Shown here: positions 8,536 to 15,529 of the stretch, in pieces
Layout of the letters: each line of letters begins with the position of its first letter
How positions within the stretch are numbered: the first letter of the stretch is position 1
Origin: Erwinia sp. E602
GTDB taxonomy: Bacteria > Pseudomonadota > Gammaproteobacteria > Enterobacterales > Enterobacteriaceae
DNA length: 64,000 nucleotides
Assembly: GCF_018141005.1 (NCBI RefSeq)
Contig: NZ_CP046582.1
Location: forward strand, 3,968,001-4,032,000
Direction of reading: 5' to 3'
Made by a program: the position numbers and the translations under genes
The notes under the pieces: generated by a model
The model's input: the letters and a program-made list of their open reading frames with translations, nothing else
Told to the model about the DNA's origin: nothing
Database searches by the model: none

Positions 8536-9935
8536 GCCCCGCTACCCGTCGCGCCATTGAATCGATCTGCCAGCGCTATCAGGCGGTAATCGTCGAGTGT
8601 ACCCCGCAGCGGCTGCATATCGCGCTGGCCGAAACGCCCTCGAACGAGATGATGACCGCGCTGCGCTTCGCCACTCACTGCGCGATTGAAGTGGAGTGCT
8701 GGCCGCAGGCCCGGCTGGAGCAGTTTATCCAGCGGGAAGCTCCCGCCGCCCGCCACGTGGCAAAAGAGCAGCATCAGGAGCACGACGGCGGTACCGTGGA
8801 TAAGGTCAACGCGCTGCTGCAGATGGCGTTACAGAAGCGCGCTTCCGACGTGCATATTGAACCGCAGGAGAGCGGCGTGCGCATCCGCCTGCGGGTGGAC
8901 GGCGTGCTGCAACCGCTGCAGGGCAGCGGCAACGCCGGCAGCGCGCCGCTGATCGCCCGGCTGAAAATCCTCGCCAGCCTCGATATTGCCGAACGCCGGG
9001 TGCCGCAGGACGGGCAGTTCTCGCTGCCGATGAATGAGGCCACCGCGTCGTTTCGGCTGTCGACGCTGCCCACCCGCTTCGGTGAGAAAGCGGTGGTGCG
9101 GCTGCTGCAGAGCGACGCGCAGGCGATCTCGCTGGACAAGCTGGGGATGCCTGCGCCGTTGCTGAAGCGCTACCGCGAGGCGCTGTCACGGCCGCAGGGG
9201 CTGATTCTGGTCACCGGCCCCACCGGCAGCGGCAAGACCTTTACCCTTTACAGCGGGCTGAGCTGGCTCAATATCGCCTCGCGCAACCTGTGCAGCGTGG
9301 AAGATCCGATTGAGATCCCACTGGCCGGCGTCAACCAGACCCAGATCCACCCCAAAGCCGGGCTGGATTTTCACCGGGTGCTGCGATCGCTGCTGCGCCA
9401 GGATCCGGACGTGATCATGATCGGCGAGATCCGCGACGGCGAAACCGCCGAGATCGCGGTGAAGGCCGCGCAGACCGGCCACCTGGTGCTCTCCACACTG
9501 CACACCAACTCCACCACCGAAACGCTGGTGCGCCTGGGGCAGATGGGGGTGCCCGGCTACCTGCTGGCTTCAGCGCTGAAGCTGGTGATCGCCCAGCGGC
9601 TGCTGCGGCGGCTCTGCCCGCACTGCCGCCAGCCGGCGGAAGCCACCGGGCATTTTCCCGCGCATATCTGGCCGGGCACGGTGCAGAACTGGCGGGCGGT
9701 GGGCTGCGAGCGCTGTTTTTCCGGCTACTACGGCCGGCTGGCGCTGTTTGAGCTGCTGCCGGTCAGCGGGCGGCTGCAGAACGCGCTGGCGCAAAACGCC
9801 AGCCCGGAAACGCTGGCGGAAATTGCCCGCCAGCAGGGCATGAACACGCTGTTTACCGAAGGGCTGCACTGCGTCAACCGCGGCGACACCACGCTGGAGG
9901 AGCTGAACCGGGTGGCGGGAAACGGAGGGGAATAG
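8532..9935 (+). CDS. hofB: Type IV pilus assembly ATPase (PilB/GspE family) HofB
   Basis: 467 residues. Hexameric ATPase powering pilin polymerisation at the cytoplasmic face. Walker A GPTGSGKTFTLYSGL near residue 235, Asp box VEDPIEIPLAGVNQTQ, Walker B DPDVIMIGEIRDGETAEIAV, His box GHLVLSTLHTNSTTETLVRL, and a zinc site with CPHC and CERC pairs near the C-terminus. The N-terminal domain is short, as in E. coli HofB (461). Translationally coupled to ppdD. Unlike the usual tight hofB-hofC junction, 143 bases separate it from hofC, filled by a small ORF. Confidence 0.95.
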   Translation: MSPATRRAIESICQRYQAVIVECTPQRLHIALAETPSNEMMTALRFATHCAIEVECWPQARLEQFIQREAPAARHVAKEQHQEHDGGTVDKVNALLQMALQKRASDVHIEPQESGVRIRLRVDGVLQPLQGSGNAGSAPLIARLKILASLDIAERRVPQDGQFSLPMNEATASFRLSTLPTRFGEKAVVRLLQSDAQAISLDKLGMPAPLLKRYREALSRPQGLILVTGPTGSGKTFTLYSGLSWLNIASRNLCSVEDPIEIPLAGVNQTQIHPKAGLDFHRVLRSLLRQDPDVIMIGEIRDGETAEIAVKAAQTGHLVLSTLHTNSTTETLVRLGQMGVPGYLLASALKLVIAQRLLRRLCPHCRQPAEATGHFPAHIWPGTVQNWRAVGCERCFSGYYGRLALFELLPVSGRLQNALAQNASPETLAEIARQQGMNTLFTEGLHCVNRGDTTLEELNRVAGNGGE

Positions 9936-10082
9936 ATGGCTTTCATGCGGCTAAAAACCTGCGGGCACCCTGTTAAACCTACCTTTACTGCATACACCGG
10001 CTGCACCTGGCCAGCCCAGCCCGTATCGATAAGCGGCGCAGACCAGGCCGCGTTGGCCTGGTCTGCAGGGCTGTTGCGATGA
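9936..10082 (+). CDS. Unrecognised 48-residue ORF bridging hofB and hofC
   Basis: The ATG is immediately after the hofB stop (TAG-ATG) and is preceded by GGAGGGG at 9924-9930, five bases away; its TGA overlaps the hofC ATG (ATGA). This exact fit on both sides is what a translated, coupled reading frame would look like. The predicted product starts MAFMRLKTCGHPVKP and has no recognisable domain, signal or membrane segment. A 12-bp hairpin lies inside its 3' third. It may be a true small protein, a translation-coupling leader for hofC, or an inserted sequence that happens to remain open. Confidence 0.4.
   Translation: MAFMRLKTCGHPVKPTFTAYTGCTWPAQPVSISGADQAALAWSAGLLR
10038..10066 (+). repeat. 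12-bp perfect hairpin just upstream of hofC
   Basis: GCAGACCAGGCC (10038-10049), 5-base loop, GGCCTGGTCTGC (10055-10066), no T tract. It ends 12 bases before the hofC ATG, so in RNA it would cover or abut the hofC ribosome-binding region unless ribosomes translating the bridging ORF open it. Confidence 0.75.
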
Positions 10083-11278
10083 TCCCGCGCACGCTGTTTC
10101 GCTGGCAGGCGCTGGATGCGGCAGGTGCCCTGCACCAGGGGGCTGGTTTTGCCGCCAGCGCGGTTGAGGTGACCGAACGGCTGGCCGCTGCCGGGCACCT
10201 GCCGCTGCATATTTCGCGTGGCCGCCGCTACCGCCGCGGCAGCTGGCGCTGGCAGCAGAAAACGGCGTTTATCCGCCAGCTGGCGACGCTGCTGAAGGCC
10301 GGTATGCCGCTGGCAGGCGGGCTGCTGCTGCTGGCGGAGGGGCACCCGGAAGCGGGCTGGCAGGCGTTGCTGCGGCAGCTGGAGCAGCGCATCAGCAGCG
10401 GTGCCCCCTTCTCTGAGGCGCTGGAAGCCTGGCCGGACGTGTTCCCACCGCTCTATCCGGCGCTGATCCGCATCGGTGAACTGACCGGAGAGCTGGATGC
10501 CTGCTGCCTGCAGCTGGCAGAACAGCAGGAACGCCAGCAGCAGCTGCAGCAGAAGGTTAAGAAAGCGCTGCGCTATCCGCTGCTGGTGCTGGCCGTGGCG
10601 CTGCTGGTTACCGGCGGTATGCTGCTGTTTGTACTGCCGGAGTTTGTGGCGATCTACCGTACCTTTAACGCGCCGCTGCCGCCGTTTACCGCTGCGGTGA
10701 TCGCCCTCTCCGGCCTGCTCAGCCGCCAGGCCCCACTGCTGGCGGGCCTGACGCTGGCCTGCGGGCTGGCCTGGCGCTGGCAGCGGCGGCGATCGCCCGC
10801 GTGGCGCAGGGGCGAGCAGCGGCTGCTGCTGCGGCTGCCGCTGGTTTCACCGCTGTGGCGCGGCAGCCAGCTCAGCCAGATCTTCACCACCCTGGCGCTC
10901 ACCCAGCACGCCGGGCTGACGCTGCTAGACAGCCTGCAGGCGGTGGAAAAAACGCTGCGCGCCGGCCTGTGGCGTGAGGCGGTTCAGCAACTGCAACAGC
11001 ATATTGCCGAAGGTCACCCCCTGCATCAGGCGTTGCGGGGGCATACGCTGTTTACGCCGCTCTGCTGCCAGCTAATTAAGGTGGGCGAAGAGTCCGGTTC
11101 GCTGGATGCGCTGCTCGCGCGGCTGGCCAGCTGGCATGAAACCCGCTCCCACCAGCTGGCCGATGCGCTGGCGGCGGCGCTGGAGCCGCTGATGATGCTG
11201 GTAACCGGCGGTATCGTCGGCACCCTGGTGGTGGCGATGTATCTGCCGGTGTTCAACCTGGGCGACGCGCTGGGGTAA
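10079..11278 (+). CDS. hofC: Type IV pilus inner-membrane platform protein (PilC/GspF family) HofC
   Basis: 399 residues (E. coli HofC 400). Two T2SSF cytoplasmic domains: the first at about 60-185 (FIRQLATLLKAGMPLAGGLLLLAEG, RIGELTGELDACCLQLAEQQERQQQL) and the second at about 265-385 (FTTLALTQHAGLTLLDSLQAV, LIKVGEESGSLDALLARLASW), with membrane segments near 175-200, 215-240 and 365-390. It is the platform for pilin assembly by HofB. The start ATG overlaps the stop of the bridging ORF and lacks a strong ribosome site of its own. Confidence 0.94.
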   Translation: MIPRTLFRWQALDAAGALHQGAGFAASAVEVTERLAAAGHLPLHISRGRRYRRGSWRWQQKTAFIRQLATLLKAGMPLAGGLLLLAEGHPEAGWQALLRQLEQRISSGAPFSEALEAWPDVFPPLYPALIRIGELTGELDACCLQLAEQQERQQQLQQKVKKALRYPLLVLAVALLVTGGMLLFVLPEFVAIYRTFNAPLPPFTAAVIALSGLLSRQAPLLAGLTLACGLAWRWQRRRSPAWRRGEQRLLLRLPLVSPLWRGSQLSQIFTTLALTQHAGLTLLDSLQAVEKTLRAGLWREAVQQLQQHIAEGHPLHQALRGHTLFTPLCCQLIKVGEESGSLDALLARLASWHETRSHQLADALAAALEPLMMLVTGGIVGTLVVAMYLPVFNLGDALG

Positions 11279-11353
11279 AAGACCGCCTGTCAGAATGTTA
11301 CAAATGCCGCCAAAAACGCGCCGTCAGGACTGCGAAAATTTAACGAATTACGC

Positions 11354-11359
11354 TACAAT
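11354..11359 (+). promoter_or_regulatory. Candidate -10 element (TACAAT) upstream of coaE
   Basis: TACAAT at 11354-11359 in an AT-rich stretch in the 199-bp gap between hofC and coaE. No good -35 is visible at 16-18 bases. In E. coli this gap holds guaC; here no guaC remnant is seen. Confidence 0.3.
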
Positions 11360-11477
11360 CGGCTAAATCTGTCTGTAACCCTGTCCTGTGATGTGTGCCC
11401 CGAGTTTGCTGACGTCCGCACGGAAATCCCCTGTTAACGCCGCACGCAGCCCTTCGCAGGACGACGGGAGGTAACCT

Positions 11478-12089
11478 GTGCGCTATATCGTGGCGCTGAC
11501 CGGCGGCATCGGCAGCGGAAAAAGTACCGTCGCCAACGCCTTTGCGGCGCTGGGCATTGATATTGTCGATGCCGACATCATTGCACGCCAGGTCGTTGAG
11601 CCCGGCCAGCCGGCGCTGGCCGCTATCCATGCGCGCTTCGGCGATGCGATCCTGCTGGCCGACGGCGGGCTGAACCGTGCCGTTCTGCGACAGAAAATCT
11701 TCAGTTCGCCCGGGGATAAACGCTGGATTAACAATCTGTTACACCCGCTGATTCACGCGGAGACGCAGCGCCAGTTAGCATTAGCGCGTTCAGCCTGGTG
11801 CCTGTGGGTGGTGCCGCTGCTGGTAGAGAACCAGCTGCAGCATCTGGCCAGCCGGGTCCTGGTGGTTGACGTGGACAGAGAAACTCAGCTCTCCCGCACT
11901 ATGGCGCGCGACGGCATTGGCCGGCAACAGGCCGAAAATATTCTGGCTGCCCAGGCAACGCGCGAAGCGCGCCTGGCGGTGGCCGACGACATTATTGATA
12001 ACGGTGCCTCACCGGATGCGGTGAAAGAGCACGTTGCCGAACTAAACCAGCGCTATCTGGCGCTGGCGGCGGCAAGCGATCGGGATTAA
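11478..12089 (+). CDS. coaE: Dephospho-CoA kinase
   Basis: Last step of coenzyme A synthesis, phosphorylating the 3'-OH of dephospho-CoA. 203 residues. P-loop [16 protein letters not shown] at 7-22, [24 protein letters not shown] lid ([15 protein letters not shown]), VPLLVEN and the [10 protein letters not shown] segment are as in CoaE. The start is GTG with GGGAGG 9 bases upstream. First gene of coaE-zapD-yacG. Confidence 0.97.
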   Translation: MRYIVALTGGIGSGKSTVANAFAALGIDIVDADIIARQVVEPGQPALAAIHARFGDAILLADGGLNRAVLRQKIFSSPGDKRWINNLLHPLIHAETQRQLALARSAWCLWVVPLLVENQLQHLASRVLVVDVDRETQLSRTMARDGIGRQQAENILAAQATREARLAVADDIIDNGASPDAVKEHVAELNQRYLALAAASDRD

Positions 12090-12093
12090 CAGC

Positions 12094-12837
12094 ATGACCA
12101 CAACGGTTCTTTTTGAGTACCCTTTAAACGAAAAAATGCGCACCTGGCTGCGCATTGAGTTTTTACTCGCCCAGCTGGTCGCCAGCCAGCAGATCACCGA
12201 CCATCTGAGCGCGCTGACCTTCTTCCGCAACGCGGCCGAGCTGCTGGACGTGTTTGAACGCGGCGAGCTGCGTACCGATATTGTGAAAGAGCTGGACCGT
12301 CAGCAGCAGAAGCTGCAGCAGTGGACGGACGTTCCCGGCGTCGATCTCAGCCGGATTGACGGGCTGCGCCAGGATCTGAAAAGCCGGGCCACCGCCCTGA
12401 TGGCGGCACCGCGCATTGGCCAGCAGCTGCGCGAAGACCGGCTGATTAGCCTGGTACGCCAGCGCTTAAGCATTCCCGGCGGTTGCTGCAGCTTCGATCT
12501 GCCGACGCTGCACATCTGGCTGCACGTCGACCAGCAGGTACGCGATGAACAGGTGGCGCGCTGGATGACCTCTCTGGCACCAATCCGTGAGGCGCTGATG
12601 CTGATTCTGGATCTGATCCGTCAGTCCGGCAGCTTCCGCAACCACACCAGTCTGAACGGTTTTTTCCAGGATAACGCCGAAGGTGCCGATCTGCTGCGCC
12701 TGCAGCTGCAGCTGGAAGATTCACTGTACCCGCAGGTTTCCGGCCATAAGAGTCGCTACGCGATCCGCTTTATGCCGCTGGACAGCGAGCGCGGCGAAGT
12801 GCCCGCGCGGCTCGATTTTGACCTGGCCTGCTGTTAA
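12094..12837 (+). CDS. zapD: Cell division protein ZapD
   Basis: 247 residues, the E. coli length. Begins [25 protein letters not shown], the characteristic ZapD N-terminus, with [10 protein letters not shown] and [11 protein letters not shown] near the end. ZapD crosslinks FtsZ protofilaments at the Z-ring. Starts 4 bases after the coaE stop. Confidence 0.97.
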   Translation: MTTTVLFEYPLNEKMRTWLRIEFLLAQLVASQQITDHLSALTFFRNAAELLDVFERGELRTDIVKELDRQQQKLQQWTDVPGVDLSRIDGLRQDLKSRATALMAAPRIGQQLREDRLISLVRQRLSIPGGCCSFDLPTLHIWLHVDQQVRDEQVARWMTSLAPIREALMLILDLIRQSGSFRNHTSLNGFFQDNAEGADLLRLQLQLEDSLYPQVSGHKSRYAIRFMPLDSERGEVPARLDFDLACC

Positions 12838-12847
12838 GGAGCAAAGA

Positions 12848-13051
12848 ATGAGTGATGTTACGACGGTAAACTGCCCGACCTGCCAGAAGCCGGTAATCTG
12901 GAATGAACAAAGCCGCTGGCGTCCGTTTTGCAGCAAGCGCTGCCAGCTGATCGACCTCGGCGAATGGGCGGCGGAAGAGAAGCGCATTGCCAGCAGCGGC
13001 GATCTTAACGAAAGCGAAGACTGGAGCGAGCAGGAAGGGTTTCGCGACTGA
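12848..13051 (+). CDS. yacG: DNA gyrase inhibitor YacG (zinc protein)
   Basis: 67 residues from the ATG at 12848, preceded by AAGGAG. Four zinc ligands at Cys9, Cys12, Cys28 and Cys32 (CPTC and CSKRC), an acidic C-terminal tail, and the [17 protein letters not shown] core are standard for YacG, which binds GyrB and inhibits gyrase in E. coli. Upstream in-frame codons belong to the zapD region and are rejected. Confidence 0.96.
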   Translation: MSDVTTVNCPTCQKPVIWNEQSRWRPFCSKRCQLIDLGEWAAEEKRIASSGDLNESEDWSEQEGFRD

Positions 13052-13056
13052 ACAGG

Positions 13057-13077
13057 CAGGCCGCCTTGCGCGGCCTG
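13057..13077. terminator. Hairpin between convergent yacG and mutT
   Basis: CAGGCCGC (13057-13064) pairs with GCGGCCTG (13070-13077). There is only ATTT on the plus side, so terminator strength is doubtful; it may serve both converging genes. Confidence 0.45.
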
Positions 13078-13084
13078 ATTTAAG

Positions 13085-13477
13085 TTAACCAGCGCGCTGC
13101 AGGCGCGCAATCACCTCAGCGTTGGCCGGTGAAAACTCGGTCGCATCCAGCTCACTCTGTGCTACCCAGCGCTGCGGCTGTCCCTCACGGCCGTACGGTT
13201 CGCCCTGCCACTGCTCCACCAGGAAGAAGTGCAGCGTCACGTGCCGGTCGTTAAAGCGGTGTTCAACGGTGGTGAAGGGTTGATAGCCCGTGACCTCAAT
13301 GCCCACCTCTTCATTCAGCTCACGCTTCAGCGCCTGTTCCGCGCTCTCCCCGGCTTCCAGCTTACCGCCGGCAAACTCCCATTTATTCGCCATATGCGAA
13401 TCTGCGGCGCGTTGGGTCAGAAAAATGCGCTGTTGTGCATCGCGGATAATCCCCACCGCGATCGTTAACTGCTTCAT
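13085..13477 (-). CDS. mutT: 8-oxo-dGTP diphosphatase MutT
   Basis: Sanitises 8-oxo-dGTP to prevent A:T to C:G mutations. 130 residues from the ATG at 13477 (E. coli 129); the longer in-frame extension is rejected because MKQLTIAVGIIRD is the family N-terminus. The Nudix box GGKLEAGESAEQALKRELNEEVG matches G-x5-E-x7-REL-x-EE-x-G at about 37-59. In E. coli mutT directly follows secA; here 14 kb of other genes separate them. Confidence 0.97.
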   Translation of the reverse strand: MKQLTIAVGIIRDAQQRIFLTQRAADSHMANKWEFAGGKLEAGESAEQALKRELNEEVGIEVTGYQPFTTVEHRFNDRHVTLHFFLVEQWQGEPYGREGQPQRWVAQSELDATEFSPANAEVIARLQRAG

Positions 13478-13707
13478 GCTGTTTACTCTCCTGTGACTAC
13501 TGGCTGCGAATCTATCACTCCCCTGGTGATGGCGCAACATTCGCTCCGGCTGGCAAACCGGCGCCCGCTCACCTCAACAGCATGCGCATTTTGCTTATCA
13601 CGCTTAAAATAAGCGTCATTAAGCCCATCGGCATTGGCATGGCCGTAATATAAAAATAGAGTACAGCAATTATTCATATGCACACATTTTTATTACAGGA
13701 AAGCTCT

Positions 13708-14217
13708 ATGAGTAAAAAATACAGCCAGCCACGTATCTGGTTACACTGGCTCTCAGCCGCTGTGATCATCTGGGGAACAATGAGTGGCTTTTACATCCCG
13801 TTAGGAAAACCCGATGCTGAGACAGCAGGATTGATCAGCTTCATTAATGTGTCACTAACCACCTGTTTTATTCCTTTCTTTGTTTTACGCATCATCTATT
13901 GCATGAAGCATAAGAGCCCACCAGAAGAAGCTATGCAAAAGGGCACAAACAAAATAGCCAGAGTAATGCATCTTGTTTTGTACGTTAACATTACCGTGGT
14001 ATTGGTTACCGGTGTACTGATGATGGAAAGGGATATCAATGTATTCAACCTTTTCTCTTTTCCGGCTCCACTAAGCCAACCACATCTCACGCAGTTTTTC
14101 CATAGTTTGCATATCGTCTTTTGCGCTTCGCTGGCTCTGCTGGTGCTGTTACATATTCTGGCAGTGGTGAAACATCAACTGGCAGGCAAAGGGGTTATGC
14201 ACCGGATGCTGCCCTGA
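13708..14217 (+). CDS. Cytochrome b561 family protein
   Basis: 169 residues from the ATG at 13708 (ACAGGAAAG upstream). Four membrane helices with His at the expected places for two b hemes: PRIWLHWLSAAVIIWG (His13), RIIYCMKHKSP / ARVMHLVLYVN, and FFHSLHIVFCASLALLVLLHILAVVKHQL. Proteins of this type oxidise ubiquinol or other quinones at the inner membrane, sometimes as superoxide:quinone oxidoreductases. The gene is AT-richer than coaE-mutT beside it and is the first gene of the insertion between mutT and secA. Role next to the secretion operon is unknown. Confidence 0.88.
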   Translation: MSKKYSQPRIWLHWLSAAVIIWGTMSGFYIPLGKPDAETAGLISFINVSLTTCFIPFFVLRIIYCMKHKSPPEEAMQKGTNKIARVMHLVLYVNITVVLVTGVLMMERDINVFNLFSFPAPLSQPHLTQFFHSLHIVFCASLALLVLLHILAVVKHQLAGKGVMHRMLP

Positions 14218-14471
14218 GGCCAGATGCCATTTCAATAACAGCCGGACAGAGTTAAGTGGCTTACGTTACGTTCAGATTAACGAATTAAGCACTTTAAGAA
14301 GATTAAAACCTTTTTAATTCATTAAAAAAACACCAAAAACATTAAACAAAATACTTATTTTTCATTAAGTTAAACAGAATAAATATTTTAATGACTCTCT
14401 CCCTGTATTGCGTCTGGACTTCTGTCTATTTAGCATTGAAAGCACTTAAAGACACATGAACAAAAGGATAA
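14218..14471. other. AT-rich intergenic region upstream of the gsp regulator
   Basis: 254 bases, visibly A/T-dominated with homopolymeric A and T runs between 14290 and 14400. This composition is typical of promoters silenced by H-NS-type proteins and of acquired DNA. It should hold the promoter of the regulator-gsp operon; no confident -10/-35 pair was chosen. Confidence 0.4.
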
Positions 14472-15014
14472 ATGATGCTGAGCATCGAAGAGTGCATCGA
14501 AATACTCGATATTGATACGCTATGCTTTGAAGAAATCATGACTATTGACTGTCATTTAAACACCCTGTCAATACCCGAACATGGGATTACTATTAATCTG
14601 AATGAAGCACAGAAGCGGCTACTGATTTGCCTTATCAGGCAAATTAATGCCAAACGCGAAATCATCAATATCGTCTGGTATGAGAATCATCAGCGGATTA
14701 GTGATAACAACTATCACCAACTGGCATTCCAGTTACGGGCACTTTTTCAGCGTAACGGATTGCCGGCTAATCTGTTAGTCACCATTCCCTATTATGGTCT
14801 TAAACTTAATAAAAACCTGTGGCGTTCGCTAGCCAAAGACATGCCGGCATCAGCTTCTCAGCAAAACAGCCAAAATGAAAGCCAGCATGAGCCGTTACCC
14901 ACAGAAGAAAATAGCGAAAACCAGCAGGGAAAACTTCGCCATGCCGACAGACCTTCGTATATTTTCATGCTGTCATTCTTTATGGTTTCACTGGTTTTTT
15001 ACTGGTTTAAATAA
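14472..15014 (+). CDS. ToxR/CadC-like winged-helix regulator with a C-terminal membrane anchor
   Basis: 180 residues. The N-terminal 110 look like an OmpR/ToxR-type winged helix: EHGITINLNEAQKRLLICLIRQ (start of the domain), REIINIVWYENHQRISDNNYHQLAFQLRALFQRNG (recognition helix with a conserved Trp) and LLVTIPYYGLKLN (wing, matching the typical T-x-x-x-x-GY segment). A polar Gln/Asn/Glu linker (about 125-158) leads to one membrane helix at the very end (YIFMLSFFMVSLVFYWFK). No periplasmic sensor domain follows. Its stop overlaps the gspC start (TAATG), so it is the first gene of the secretion operon and likely its regulator (inference). A second ATG at 14475 is an alternative start. Confidence 0.75.
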   Translation: MMLSIEECIEILDIDTLCFEEIMTIDCHLNTLSIPEHGITINLNEAQKRLLICLIRQINAKREIINIVWYENHQRISDNNYHQLAFQLRALFQRNGLPANLLVTIPYYGLKLNKNLWRSLAKDMPASASQQNSQNESQHEPLPTEENSENQQGKLRHADRPSYIFMLSFFMVSLVFYWFK

Positions 15015-15529
15015 TGGCCTTAAGAAATAAAGCATCGTTAAATATGCTGTTATTAAACTGGCGATTAATTATGCTGATAACCTCTGGCATCGTTATGCTG
15101 GGGGGGAGCTTATGGATAGCCAGAGCATCGGTGGATGCGCATTTTCCCACCCGGGATGCGCTTCCAAATGCGGTGCATATTGCTGAATACGGGAAAGAAA
15201 CCGCTACTTATGAAGCCATCATACAGCAGTTATTTCAACCTGCTGGCAGGCAGTCAGACCCGCTCTCCCAGCACGATGAGCGGATGAGCAGCGACGATGA
15301 CCGCCTGTTCAATGCCCCCGCCAGCACGCTGCTGGTGCAGATCACTGGCATTATCAGCTCAAACCAGCCACAACGCTCGCTGCTCATTCTCCAGAGTAAC
15401 GGCAGGCAGTTGAGCCTGAGCCCGGGACAACACTTGCCGGAAAGTGACGCAGAACTGATACGCATCTTCCCTGACAGGGCCATCATCTATCACCACGGAA
15501 AATACGCCTCGCTTACGATGGCGGAATGA
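15014..15529 (+). CDS. gspC: Type II secretion protein GspC, short form
   Basis: 171 residues. A short cytoplasmic tail, one membrane helix (LIMLITSGIVMLGGSLWIARA, about 18-38), a linker, and the HR domain that contacts secretin GspD (TLLVQITGIISSNQPQRSLLILQSNGRQLSLSPGQ through IIYHHGKYASL). Standard GspC proteins continue with a PDZ or coiled-coil domain that helps choose substrates; here the protein stops at the HR domain. It links the inner-membrane platform to the outer-membrane channel. ATGA overlap with gspD. Confidence 0.85.
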   Translation: MALRNKASLNMLLLNWRLIMLITSGIVMLGGSLWIARASVDAHFPTRDALPNAVHIAEYGKETATYEAIIQQLFQPAGRQSDPLSQHDERMSSDDDRLFNAPASTLLVQITGIISSNQPQRSLLILQSNGRQLSLSPGQHLPESDAELIRIFPDRAIIYHHGKYASLTMAE

